Origin: Bathynomus jamesi
Lineage: Eukaryota > Arthropoda > Malacostraca > Isopoda > Cirolanidae
DNA: 64,000 nt
Reading direction: 5' to 3'
Assembly (NCBI GenBank): GCA_023014485.1
Contig: JAJOZX010005624.1
Location: 124,001-188,000, forward strand
The position numbers and the translations under genes were made by a program. Positions 44,441-56,442 of this stretch are shown here, in pieces (within the stretch, counting starts at the first letter, position 1; every line of letters starts with the position of its first letter). The notes under the pieces were generated by a model. The model searched no databases and was not told the DNA's origin. It worked only from the letters and a program-made list of their open reading frames with translations.

Positions 44441-44864
44441 TCATCATAAAAACAGACGGTGTAAAAATGAATAATCACCTTTATATTAATTAACCAACTT
44501 AAGATTGATGTCTTGTGAAATTTTATTATGAAATATAGCTTATGACTTGGATAACCTCAATAGGCCCAAGGGACTTCACATTTTCCAGATGAAATGTATT
44601 GCTGTCTCTCTAAGAAATTGATACGAGAAAATGGACATATTAATGCACTTTAGGGGAAAAAACATCCCCACTAAACAATGAAAAATATTATAAATTGAGT
44701 TTTAAGCTTCTAAACATGGTATGCTATTAACTTCATTGCATGACACATCGTAAATGAGGGCCTCAGTGGTAACCCTTGACCTACACTTCAGCTATAATTG
44801 GATGATTCCAAGTGAAAGTGATTCAAGTGCATTCAGAATGTCAAAACTCAAGAAGCATTCAAGT

Positions 44865-45440
44865 ACAGAGTCACCTCGGTAAAAATTTGTTTTAACACCC
44901 ATTTGAGTACGGTATGTGTTTGAAAATATGTTTTTCTGGTGTTATTTGATGCATACTATTCGAATCTAACCTCCAATTTCCCAAGAAATGAATAGTTTAA
45001 CCTAACCTAACCTAACCAACCTAAAAGTACCTAACCTAATATGAATATGTTATTACATTATCATTTGTATAATTTAGGTCTCAGTGGTACGGGGGCAGAG
45101 CCCCCTTAAGATCACACATCACAAATTGATCAGTATAGGGTTTTATATTTTTTAATTTCTGATGCTAAAATGCTGATCAATATCGATAAATTTGTCATGT
45201 GTGATCTTTATGGGGGCAGAGCCCCCGTACCCCAGAGACCTAAATTATACAAATGATAATGTAATAACATTCATGTTAGGTTAGTTTAGGTACTTTTAGA
45301 TTAGTTAGGTTAGGTTAAACTATTCATTTACCGGGAAACTGGAGGTTAGATTCAAATAGTATGCATCAAATAACTCCAGAAAAACATTTTCAAACACATA
45401 CTCGAATGGGCGCTAAAACGAATTTTTACCAGCACCTTTA
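44865..45440. repeat. Large imperfect palindrome, about 280 bp arms
   Basis: Arms pair from 'cggtaaaaatttgttttaac' (44878) inward through 'catactattcgaatctaacc', ttaggtta-rich DNA, 'gtataatttaggtctc' and 'gtacgggggcagagccccc' to a centre near 45155. The right arm ends near 45440. Half of the same sequence recurs at 47050-47175 and part at 44097. Confidence 0.85.
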
Positions 45441-46340
45441 ATCATGGCTTTCTCCCAACAGTGAGATTTTAGTAATTTGAATCACTTCACAAGCACACAC
45501 TTAGCATGCAGAGTGCAGATTCAAGTACTTGTGTCACTCTGGGAGAAGGCAAACTGTTAAAAAAAAAAAGTACTTGAATCACTTTTAATTCCGAGCATTC
45601 AATTCTTATTGGACATATCAGGCGCAAGTTTTATGAAAAAAATCCTCACGCGACCCATCGGAAAGAATGAAGCAGATTTTGCAGTCGGGCTTATACTTAG
45701 GGTTAGGTCTACCCTTGGCTGGGTCAGCCTGCCCTACAGTAGTCTCTAGCCATATTTGTCCAAGTTATACTTACCAAGCTTGGAATTACATTCCTTCTAA
45801 ATTCATAATTTGAACAAATGAAGCTACTTTGTAAAAGTAAATAATAACTAATTATTATTAATACAAATAAACATAAAGTAATAGTACTTAATAAATAAAA
45901 CTTCATTTAAATGTAGACCCAACTTCTACTGATCTTCTATCCACTTTGGCCTACATCGCAGTGCAATATTTTATTTAGCCCCTGACATACGCCAACATCG
46001 TTCCATGCTCAGACTGCAATTGCACCGAGCACGGTGGCAGGGGGATCCAACACTGCAGCTTTGAAGTTTAAATTGACCCATTTCCAGCTCAGCGTTCTCT
46101 TTGTTCGTTGGTTAGCCAAAGCCTACAGTGAGCGATAAACTAAGTAAAATAGGTTTTGAAGAGGCAAACAATGACAAAAGTACTATCGAAACATTCTATT
46201 CTTTCCTCTTGGCTACGCAGAACTTCTGTTCATAATGGAATTAATTAAAAAATAATAATAAAAAATCAGTGTTATCCAAATGATAGACTGGGAACCACTT
46301 TTAGCCGGCTCGCGGCGTTCGGTAGAAAAATTAAAATTGT
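45441..46340. other. Unassigned DNA between fold-backs
   Basis: Contains repeats of 'gattcaagtacttg...tcactctggga' type related to 44810-44870. No coding frame; a short 'cagtgttatcc...gggaaccactttta' stretch may be an old hAT end. Confidence 0.35.
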
Positions 46341-46365
46341 TTAAAAATTTTAAGACAAAATACTT

Positions 46366-46371
46366 ATGATG

Positions 46372-46405
<34 letters not shown>

Positions 46406-46424
46406 ATAATAATAATAATAATAT
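46366..46424. repeat. (ACT)n(AAT)n microsatellite
   Basis: About 12 ACT units followed by about 6 AAT units. Confidence 0.95.
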
Positions 46425-46645
46425 GGGTACTTTTCCTTTCTCTGCCCCCTTTATTATTGAATGCCCGGCTAGGTCAACTGTACGCCCTTCACGATTGGTT
46501 AGATTAAGTCGTGATATTTTCTTTAAAACTAACGAAAATATCACGACTTAACCTAACCAATCGTACAGTTACCCTAACCAAGAGTACAGATGACCTAACC
46601 AGGCATTCAATAATAAAGGGGGCAGATAACGGAAAAGTACCATAA
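46424..46645. repeat. Fold-back element, about 95 bp arms
   Basis: Arms from 'gggtacttttcc' / 'ggaaaagtacc' inward through 'cccctttattattgaatgcc', ggttag-rich sequence and 'aagtcgtgatattttc' to a centre near 46528. Member of the dispersed 'aacgaaaatatcacgactta' family. Confidence 0.8.
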
Positions 46646-46812
46646 TAAGTTTAAGGTTCAAATTAATAATAAAGTAGTGGCCTTCCACCTGGAATGGTTT
46701 TTGCAATCCTGCCCTCTCCTAGCTGAAAGTTGGATAACACTCAGTGCTATGACGTAACTAGTTATTCAGTAACCGTTACTTTTTTAGTAACTAACAGTAA
46801 CTAGTTACATTG

Positions 46813-47330
46813 GATAATCTCTAGGAGCGCTCCATTTTTCAATATTAAACATACACTCATAAAACATATACCATTTGAAAGCTCACATTTTTCTAAGTCT
46901 AAAAATGTAGTAATTCAAAAGTATCAATAGCAAATAAAAAGTAACGATTTAATTAATTGTTTGAGGCGTGACGTCATTAACTACATTATAAAGGTTGGCT
47001 AAGTTATAAATCTTCAGTCTGTGTTGTAAGATGGTATTTTTGGAAATTGTTACGCTAACCTAACCTAACATGAATATGTTATGACAATAACATTTGTATA
47101 ATTTAGGTCTCGGGGGTACGGGGGCGGAGCCCCCGTAAAGATCACGCATCACAAATTGATCGGTATGGGGTTTTATATTTAAACCTAGTTACTTTTTATT
47201 TGCGATTAATAATTTTGGATTACTACATTTTTAGACTCGGAAAAATGTGAGCTTTCAAATGGTATATGTTTTATGAGTGTATGTTTAATATTGAAAAATG
47301 GAGCGCTCCTAGAGATTTACCGTTACATTT
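46813..47330. repeat. Fold-back element with 110 bp arms
   Basis: Outer arms 'ctctaggagcgctccatttt' and complement; the pairing runs through 'catactcataaaacatatacc'-type sequence to 'aaaatgtagtaatt'. The centre holds a half-copy of the 44.9 kb palindrome (47050-47175), so one fold-back sits in another. Confidence 0.8.
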
Positions 47331-47357
47331 TCCGCCCGAGTAATTGTAACTAACTTC

Positions 47358-47895
47358 GATACTTACATATTATCGGGACGACCAAACTGTTTATTATGTA
47401 TTTTTGCTCTCGTCATTTCCGTTTAAACTAACGAAAATATCACAACATAACCTAACCAATCATCAAGGGCGTACAGTTGACCTAACCGGGCATTCAATTA
47501 ACCTAACAGGTTAATATTGGTTATTTCACCTAAATATCTTCTGATCTTTTCGTATTAGGCACTCACTGTGACATTTCGGGCAACTTAAGGATGAGAGAAT
47601 AACGCCGTAATTGATAAAAACATCCAGTGATTTGTTTTCATCTAGTATTATCGGGCCCGGTTAGGTCAACTGAATGCCCGGTTAGGTCAACTGAATGCCC
47701 AGTTAGGTCAACTGAATGCCCAGTTAGGTTAATTGAATGCCCGGTTAGGTTAATTGAATGCCCGGTTAGGTCAACTGTACGCCCTTGATGATTGGTTAGG
47801 TTAAGTTGCGATATTTTCGTTAGTTTAAACGAAAGTGACGAGAGCAAAAATACATAATAAACAGTTTGGTAGTCCCGATAATACGTAAGTACCCT
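47358..47895. repeat. Fold-back element with about 120 bp arms
   Basis: Arms from 'cttacatattatcgggacg' / 'cccgataatacgtaag' inward through 'ctctcgtcatttcc', 'actaacgaaaatatcac' and 'cctaaccaatcatcaaggg'. The interior includes the 21 bp minisatellite. Confidence 0.8.
47656..47781. repeat. Minisatellite, 21 bp period, six copies
   Basis: Unit 'cccggttaggtcaactgaat' plus g, repeated six times with one or two changes per copy. It yields a spurious minus-strand repeat peptide. Confidence 0.95.
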
Positions 47896-47934
47896 AACTT
47901 CTACCAGATACTTTTTACTGTGAGAGCAAAAAGC

Positions 47935-48113
47935 TACTTTTGGAGCAAGTGTAGTTTACGTCCCCTTGACGCAAAGGGGACACAAACTACACTAGGTCAA
48001 AGTTGCGGAACGTTAGCTACACTAGGATCTTTAGGAAACATTTTTTAAATGAATCCATCAAGTAAAACGTTAAAACTAACGAAGATATTCCGACTTAACC
48101 TAACCAATCGTCA
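47935..48113. repeat. Left half of a fold-back split by the LINE
   Basis: 'caagtgtagtttacgtcccc', 'actacactagg' and 'aactaacgaagatattccg' pair with the inverted sequence at 58170-58365. The LINE, BEL element and a further fold-back lie between the halves. Confidence 0.7.

Positions 48114-48162
<49 letters not shown>
48114..48162. repeat. (TA)n microsatellite at the LINE 5' border
   Basis: TA run that directly precedes the first readable LINE codons. Confidence 0.95.
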
Positions 48163-48170
<8 letters not shown>

Positions 48171-49767
48171 CATTAGAAGACAATACACATATTGTGGAAA
48201 GAAGTAAATTCGGGGCCTTTAACTTAAACTCGAAGACTATAAATTGGGAAGCAATCAGATCGCACATGGCCCAAATAGAATGGAGAACAATTTTCGAGAA
48301 TAAAACAACGGAAGAAATGCTAACAACTTTAGAGGAAAAAACGCTGAGAATTTTAGAAAAATATGCTCCGAAATCACAGCCAAAAGGAAAGAGGAGCTGG
48401 CTAGAAAGGCAAAAGAGAAGACTATTCCGCAAAAGAAAGAGAGTGGAGGCGAAGTTAGGAAACTGCGGAGATAATGGCAGGAAAATAATAAAAGAAAAAC
48501 TGGAGGGTATCGATAGGGAAATACAAGCCCTGATTAAGGACCATACAGAGAGAAGAGGAAAAGGCGGTAGAAGCAATAAAGGAAAATCCAAAATACTTCT
48601 ATAGCTATGCAAAAAGGAAAACCAAAACGCGCGCCGCTATTGGGCCCTTAAGGACGGGAAATAATGAACTAACCGACGACCCAAAAGAAATATCTGATAC
48701 ATTGAGAGCTCAATATGAATCAGTTTTCAGTACCCCAAAAAGCGACAAAGCGATACCTGACATAAATGCATTCTTTGAAGAGGAATTGCAAGGAGAGTAT
48801 ATAACAGACTTTGAGTTTACACCAGAAGATGTAGCGAGAGCTATAGAACAAATGAAACTACATTCAGCTGCAGGTCCGGACAATTGGAACGCACTATTGA
48901 TTAAAAACTGTAAAAATGAAATAGCTACACCTTTATACTGGATATGGAGAAGATCCCTAGACACTGGGGAAATACCGAGCATCTTGAAAAGAGCAAACAT
49001 TGTCCCTATACTGTATATAAAGGAGGGGACAGATCTCAAGCAAAGCACTATAGACCAGTGTCATTGACGTCCCCCCTCACCAAAGTATTTGAAAGAATAG
49101 TTAGACAGAAAATTTATGATTTCCTGGAGACACGGGAAAGATTCAACGAAAATCAGCATGGATTCCGATCAGGTAGATCATGCCTATCACAACTAATAGA
49201 GCACTACAACAATATCCTAGATGCATTGGAAGGCAATGACAACTACGATGTTATATACACAGATTTTGCTAAAGCTTTCGATAAATGTGACCATGGTATA
49301 ATAGGACATAAAATTAAAGACATGGGAATAACAGGCAAAGTGGGAAAATGGATCTACAACTTCCTTCGTGATCGTCTGCAGGTCGTCAAAATTCAAGGTA
49401 TATCATCATCAGAATCGGAAGTACGCAGCTCAGTACCACAAGGGACAGTACTGGCCCCACTCCTGTTCATTATCATGCTAACAGACATAGACAGCGGAGT
49501 AAACAGCAATAGTATAGTAACATCCTTTGCAGACGATACAAAGATCAGCAGAAAAATCAGCGATGTACATGACGTGGAGGCCTTGCAGAGGGACACGAAC
49601 AAAATATACAAATGGTCAGAAGACAACAACATGTCATTCAACGCCGAGAAATTTCAGCTCTTGAGATATGGTAGAAAAGAAGAACTTAAACAGACTGCAT
49701 ATTATGCTCCAGATAGACAGGAAATTCAGAGAAGCATGAAAGCGATTGATCTCGGGATAATAATGAC
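48161..49767 (+). pseudogene. LINE reverse transcriptase, N-terminal and palm regions
   Basis: 48161-48604 is the pre-RT region ('NWEAIRSHMAQIEWRTIF'). A frameshift near 48555 leads to 'NPKYFYSYAKRK' and 'LRAQYESVFSTPK' (48570-49020), with 'HSAAGPDNWNALLIKN'. A second shift near 49030 leads to 'KHYRPVSLTSPLTKVFERI', 'QHGFRSGRSCLSQL', motif A 'IYTDFAKAFDKCDH', motif B 'SVPQGTVLAPLLF' and motif C 'FADDTKIS', all intact. The frame stops at the BEL insertion (49767). Confidence 0.9.
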
Positions 49768-50331
49768 TATGGAAAATTTGGGAGTACCGAAATGGAAGAC
49801 CCACCTAATCTTGGATAAGCCATATTGACATTAAAATAAATAATAATAATAAAAAATAACTCAGAAGGAGAACATGAACTCTTGCTGAGAAAAATTAAAA
49901 AGACACCAACGAAGAAACAAATATGGGATGAAAAGAAAAAAAGATCCCATGGCTAGAAATAGCAACACGGTTTTAAGAAGAAGAAGAAAAAGATCGGATA
50001 AGCAGAATAACAGGGCGAGAAGCTGAATAAGCATAAGCGATTAAGCATAAAGCAGCGACGGAAAAAGCCGGAATAAAAATGTTTTAGTGGTGTCAAGAGA
50101 TAAAATTCATAACAGTTTCAAGGTAAGAAGTTCATAAATTTCCCTTCGGTTATTAAATTTAGGTTAAATAAGCTGACATTTCAGCTGTAATTGTTTAACA
50201 AAAGAGTATGGAAGTCCTGTTTATGGACAAATAGTTAGGCTGGTTCATCTTTGGCCTAGGTCTTCCATCTTCAACATAGCCTAGGTTGTGTTTAGGCTAC
50301 TCTGGTTGGAGCAGGACCTATTTTTTCCATA
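49768..50331 (+). repeat. BEL/Pao 5' LTR
   Basis: 564 bp. Compared by eye with the 3' LTR it differs only in two one-base run-length changes near 50028-50045 that cancel in length. A splice-like or promoter motif was not assigned. Confidence 0.95.
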
Positions 50332-50337
50332 TCATAA

Positions 50338-50355
50338 TGGTGGCCCGTGTGGGGA
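50338..50355 (+). promoter_or_regulatory. Candidate primer binding site of the BEL/Pao element
   Basis: 'tggtggcccgtgtgggga' lies 6 bp after the 5' LTR, where a tRNA 3' end should pair; it starts with the required TGG. Which tRNA it matches could not be decided. Confidence 0.4.
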
Positions 50356-50719
50356 AGGGTTATTTGCTGTGAAAACCTTAACCTTGAATAAAATAAAATA
50401 AAATAAATTAAAACAAAAAAATAATAAAATTACGCCTTATCAAACATTTTGACATCTGAACAGAATTTATTCCATGTTTGGCTTTTTCAAATACTTACTA
50501 CATATAAATAATAATAAATTACGAAGCCCTAACTAAAAATAAAAATAAGAAATAATTCAAATGCTTCAAAACTTATCATTTGGTCATAAATGTGGTAAAA
50601 TTCTAGAATAAGGGTAATCAGAAGCCTAGCCTATTTAACCAAAATAAAGCTTATTTATAGAGTTGAAAGGGTTTTAGGATTTTGGGGACTTAATTTTGGA
50701 AAAATAAAATAAACAAAAT

Positions 50720-51421
50720 ATGGCTGAATGTGAAGCAATTGAGGCAAAGATTAAATCATTAAAAAGGAAGAGATCAGCAAGGAAGGGAGTCATTACCAGG
50801 CTTTTAACTACCTTTAATAGCAAAGAAAATCCAAATAAAAGGGATTATGATACTATTTTGGGTGGTTTAAATAGAATTAAACAGGAAATAATAATTATAG
50901 ACGAGGAAATTGTTACAGAAACTGATGCGTTAAATGTTGGTGAAGAGACATATACAGCACTTTTGTGTGAACAAGAACAGAATATTTTTGAAATAGATTC
51001 TCACATAAATGAATTATATGCTGCTTTAGATAATCTACCAAATAATTTAGAGGCTACAAATCAAAGTTTGATTGAGGCCTTCAGAAATGTATCCATTTCT
51101 AATGATGACAATAAACAACTAAAAGCCAAGTTACCAACATTACAAGTACCAATATTTGAGGGTGATCGAACAAAATTTCAGTCTTTTCTAGAAAAATTTG
51201 ATAGTTTAATTGGCAACAAAGATTATATATCTGATGTTGACAAATTCAGTTATCTCCTTAATTATTTAAAGGGCCCAGCCCTAAAACTGGTTGATGCCTT
51301 ACCGGCAATTGGCAGTTCATATAAAATAGCTCTCAAATTACTAGAAAGAAATTTCCTAAATAAAAAAGAAATAGTAAATGATTTAGCAATAAAAAAAAAA
51401 TATAAAACCAGCCAAGGATAA
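50720..51421 (+). pseudogene. BEL/Pao gag, 5' part (DUF1759-like)
   Basis: Starts at Met 50720 ('MAECEAIEAKIKSLKRKRS'). The N-terminus is coiled-coil-like; residues about 140-230 ('LPTLQVPIFEGDRTKFQSFL', 'YLLNYLKGPALKLV') match the DUF1759 capsid-like region. The frame ends early because of a run of ten A at 51391-51400: removing one A would restore the downstream frame. Structural protein of the virus-like particle. Confidence 0.85.
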
Positions 51422-51461
51422 CCATCAGGATCTGTACAATTTCTATTGTGAAATTGAATGC

Positions 51462-52634
51462 ATGTTAGGTCATCTACAAAATAATGATATAGATCTAGAG
51501 AAATCAGCATGGTTTATCCAAGCCATAATATTTGATTGTTTACCTACCCAAATTAGGGATATTTTCCAAAGAATAACGGGAAATACATACCCTACCCTTG
51601 ATGAAATAAGGAATGAATTTCCAAATGTTTTGTCAATGTACAAATCTTCAAAGATTGATTCACAAACAAAGATTGATTCACAAACAAAGAAAATACAAAC
51701 AAAACCACAACCACAACAAAAAGACAAATCAGAACAAAAAGTGATAGGTCTAACTCCTACACTACGAAATTTTAATGTTACGACAGAATTTGTACGTAAG
51801 TGTAAATTTTGTTCGGCTGATGATCACTATAGCACACGATGTACTAAATATGTAGACTTAGAATCCCGGATAAATAGGTGTTCTCAGTTAAACCTTTGTA
51901 CTAAATGCACAGGTGCAGGACATACTAACAAAGACTGCAAAACAAAAATAAGATTCAAATGTGTTAATTGTGGAAGTTTAAATCATGTCTCTTGTCTTTG
52001 TGATTCATTTAAAAATTCAAATAAACAAAACCTAAAGAAAAATGAAAAAACATTTAATGGACATATATCAATAAATAATGTCAATAAAAATTCTAGTGTA
52101 CTCCTACCTACAATAACCTTGGATTTAAAAAATAAAGAAGGTGGGACAACTCCTATAAGATGTCTAATAGATTCTTGTTCCCAACAAACATTTGTAGATC
52201 AATCATTAGTTAATCAATTAGGCCTACAAACTCATAAAAATGAACAAGAATTGTGTATAACATCATTTGTCAAAGAAAATGAACAGAAAGAAAAATATAA
52301 TACAGTCAATTTAGATCTGGATATACCCACAGAGAATAAAACAACAAACATAGAAGTAGTAGTCATTGAACAAGTTGGTCAACAAAAATTTAAAATACCA
52401 AATTTAAAAGAAGTAATACAACAACTTAAAAAGCAATATAAAATTGCAGATAGAAATTTAAATGATGATATAATAGATAATGTTCAAATGTTAATTGGAG
52501 CTGATTATATTCACTTAATTCAGAAGGGCATAGTCAGAATAGGAGATGGGATTGCTCTAGATACTCACTGGGGTATAGCTCCACTGGGACACATAGATAA
52601 ATATAAAATAACAATGAAAAATAAAAATATATGA
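51462..52634 (+). pseudogene. BEL/Pao gag C-terminus and protease
   Basis: Continues gag one frame later. Three Cys-His knuckles: 'CKFCSADDHYSTRC' (about residue 113), 'CTKCTGAGHTNKDC' and 'CVNCGSLNHVSCLC'. Then the aspartic protease motif 'LIDSCSQQTFVD' (about 233); the usual D-S/T-G is D-S-C here, a possible defect. Ends at TGA 52632-52634; the same frame resumes at once downstream. Confidence 0.85.
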
Positions 52635-52643
52635 CTAACAAAC

Positions 52644-54053
52644 TTGCCCTATTATGACAAGGTCTTACACAACTCAAATAATGACATAAATACTGAAATA
52701 TTAAATAAATCATTAACAACTGAAGAATTAGATAAAGGTGTACAACAGCTCTGGCTATTAGAGTCAGTGGGGGTGCAAGATGGTGATCATACAGATGAAA
52801 ATCAATTAATGGCTGAAAATTTTGAAAACACCATCATGTATGAAAATGGCCATTATTCAATTGAACTACCTTGGAAGATCAATAGTCCAAAATTAAATGA
52901 TAATCTAAAGGTAGCTAAAGGTCATCTCTATAATTTGATGAAAAGATTAAAAAATGACAAGAGAATTAAAATGTATGATGATGTTTTCAAGGACCAGTTA
53001 GAAAAAGGCTTCATTGAAGAAGTTAAAGATCACCCCTTTAAAAAAGACAACTGCCATTATCTTACTCACACAGGAGTCTATAGAAAGGATGCACCCACAA
53101 CAAAACTTAGAGTTGTGTATAACTGTAGTCTTAAAGATGGCAATAAGCATAGCTTGAATGACTGTCTCATAGAGGGGCCTAATCTTATTTCAGACCTTGT
53201 AAAAATCCTTCTAAGATTTAGATTAGATGACTATGCAGTTCAAAGTGATATAAGCAAAGCTTTTTTGAGAATTCATCTGAAAAATAACTATGACAAAGAT
53301 CAACTAAGATTCTTGTGGTTTAATGATCCATATGACTTAAATAAAGGGTTTAAAACATTTAAATTTAATGTGGTTTTGTTTGGAGCAAATGCAAGTCCTA
53401 GTTTACTGGCTTTAACCATCAAACATCACTTAAATTTGTATGATGAAAATGATTTAACTGTTCAGTTCTTGAAAGATCACTTCTATGTAGATAACCTTGT
53501 AGGATCAACCAAAACAGAGTCAGAATTAAATGAAGTTTACATAAAAGCAGATAAAATAATGAAAGAAGGTAATTTTGAATTAAGAGAGTGGATCACAAAT
53601 AATGAGAGACTAAATCAAAAAATAAAATCAGAAGACAAAGGATTAACAGAACCAACAAACAGGGTGAAAACATTAGGCATGATCTGGGATTTGAACTCAG
53701 ATTCTAAAGTTCATGACTCACTCTGCACAAAAGGCTACACCTTAGATACAACAGCTAACACAAAAAGAAAGATCTTATCCGAAAGTTCAAAAATATTTGA
53801 TCCTATGGGTTTACTCCTTCCTTCTACTATCAGATCCAGGGTTCTTTTACAAGAATTTTGGAAACAGAAAGTAGACTGGGATGATCCTATAACCAATAAA
53901 CAACAAGATAGCTGGAAAAGGTTAGCTAAAGATCTCAATAAATTACAAAACATAAATATTCCAGAGTTTGTGGACACAGAGATACACCTCAAACCTTGCA
54001 TGTATTTGGTGATGCCAGTGAAAAGGTGTATGGCTGTTGCGCTTACCTTGTAG
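52644..54053 (+). pseudogene. BEL/Pao reverse transcriptase
   Basis: Same frame as the protease part, separated only by the TGA at 52632. RT motifs: 'KLRVVYNCSLKDGNKHSLND', 'QSDISKAFLRIHL' (first Asp), 'VVLFGANASPSLLAL' and 'FYVDNLVGS' (residue about 281). The last motif is YVDN rather than YVDD. The C-terminal side 'SKIFDPMGLLLPSTIRSRV' is the BEL-specific connection. A one-base break near 53960-53990 separates it from RNase H. Confidence 0.9.
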
Positions 54054-56224
54054 GTGAGGATGGCAGCCATTTGATCTATGCCAAGGGGAAAGTAACACCC
54101 TTAAAACAAAAGAAAACTATTCCTCAGCTTGAACTACTTGCGGGTTATCTAGCTGTAAAAATAACAGTATTTCTCCATGAAGTCTATTATGATGTAAACA
54201 TCACAACTACATATATTTGGCTTGACAGTCAAATCTGCTTGGCATGGATCAACTCTGATGAGCTAAACTCAAAAAACATCTTTGTCCGTAACAGATTAAG
54301 AGACATTAAAGAAGCTAGACAAAATTTGGACATAACCTTCAGATACATTCCAACAAAACAAAATCCTGCAGACTTTCTCACAAGAGGATTATCCTGTAAA
54401 TTACTAAAATCCAACAAAAATTGGTTTCATGGACCTGAATTCATTCAGGATGAAACAATGTGGCCAGCAGAACAAATTAATGTAAAACTTAACATGATAA
54501 CCACAAATAAAGTTGAGCCACTATTAGATTATAACAGTTATTCTGACTTTGGCAAACTTGTAAGGGTAACATCTTACTGTCTCAGATTCATTCACAACTG
54601 TTTAAAGAAAATAAATAAACAAAGAAATAATGATAATGAAATGTATACAAGTCTAGCTACCAAATATTGGATTAACCACATACAACAAACAGAATACAAA
54701 AATGAAATAGATTTTTTAACAATTGGTAAACAAATGAACAAAGTACCCTCTGTGGTAATAAACTTGAATCTTTACATTGACAAAGATGGCTTATTAAGAT
54801 GTAAGGGTAGATTAAACAAATCACAAATCACATATAACAGTAAACAACCCCTTCTTCTTCCTAGGTTCCATCACATTACAACCCTAATTATTAGAGAGAA
54901 ACACAATGAACTTTATCACATGGGCGTTCCACAAACATTAAATGCCATTAGAAAGTTGTATTGGATACCCAAAGGCAGAATGACTGTAAAGACAGTTTTG
55001 AATAACTGTGTCACCTGCAAAAGGATTCATTCCAGATCTTTCAGGAAGACCAATCCTCCTGATTTGCCAACAGAGAGAGTCACCTTTAATAGGCCTTTTG
55101 AAACAGTTGGCATAGACTATACAGGAAGTTTGACTGTTGGTCTGGGAACAACAGAACAAAAAATGTACATCATACTTTACACATGTTCATCTTCTAGAGC
55201 AGTCAGCTTAGACGTAGTGAGTGATCTCTCCGCAGAATCATTTGTCTATAGCTTTAGAAGATTTTGTGCTAAGCATTCTGTACCCAAAATTGTTTGGACA
55301 GATAATGCAACCTATTTCAAGGCTGGTGAAAATCAAATAAATGACATATTACAAAATTCACATACCATAACATATCTACAAAATAACAAAATAAAATGGA
55401 AATACATCCCTGTTGCCTCACCATGGTATGGAGCAATCTGGGAAAGGAATATCCAAACAATAAAGAATTGCCTAAAGAAATCAATAGGTAAAAAACAAAT
55501 TGAATTCTTTGAACTTCTCACTCTCATTAGTGAAATTGAGAATGTTGTCAATAACAGACCTCTTACTTATGTAGGGGATAATATTAATGATGTAGAGCCT
55601 CTCACCCCAAATCATTTGATTAAGGGAGAAGTCATTAACCTTCTACCTGATTACAATATCTCCTTGGATGATCCACCTTGGAGTGATAATAATCATGATT
55701 TGCAAAATAGATTATCACAAATAACAAATATAAAAACAAAATTTAAAAAGCAATGGAGTGATGAATACCTTGTTGGGTTGAGAGAAAGACATAAATATAT
55801 ACAAAACAAAGACTGGGTTAATAAAATTAGGGTAGGAGATGTAGTTCTAATTAGACAAAATACACCAAGACAGTGTTGGCCATTAGGTAGAGTTTTAGAA
55901 CTAAAAACTGGGGAAGATGGATTAACCAGGGTTGTAAAACTTAAAACTGCTTCAGGTGAAACTATAAGAGATGTATCACTCTTATACCCCCTAGAAGTAG
56001 GACCAACTACTGTTAACAAAAATGATCAAGATGATGAATCTATAATAGATTCTGATGATGATCAAAATTTGACCCAAACTATACCAAACCTAACCTGTTC
56101 AATAAATGATGTAACTAGTCCTACTACTACAATAACCTATACCACAAATAGTAGACCACAACGTTCAACTGCTCTACGAGCTAGGCAGATGTTACAACAA
56201 AAGATAAGGGCTGGAGTATTGTAA
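53996..56224 (+). pseudogene. BEL/Pao RNase H, integrase and C-terminal domain
   Basis: Open for 742 codons. RNase H: 'HVFGDASEKVYGCCAYLV', 'IPQLELLAGYLAV', 'IWLDSQICLAWI'. Integrase zinc region around residues 290-345 ends 'CVTCKRIHS'. Catalytic core: 'ETVGIDYTGSLT' (Asp), 'IVWTDNATYFKAG' (Asp), 'SPWYGAIWERNIQT' (Glu). A DUF5641-type end follows ('RVGDVVLIRQNTPRQCWPLG'). All catalytic residues remain. Stop at 56222. Confidence 0.9.
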
Positions 56225-56442
56225 TATTTCCTATGGAAAATAAACTAAAATGCAACACCCTTTCATTTTGAAAAGGGTGAGGACTTTATAAAATGCTACA
56301 CTTTTTATATTAAAAAGTGAGGAAAAACAAAAATGGAATAACAAATAAAACATAAAATATAGGTAATCTAAGATGGGTTAACAAATATTAAAGAAAAAAT
56401 TGGGTTTCACATGCAATTTTTCCTTTCTGGCTGGCCCCAATG

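Noticed and set aside
47638..47847. Repeat protein (LTGHSVD)n
   Set aside because: Translation of the 21 bp minisatellite; no start context or neighbours support a gene.
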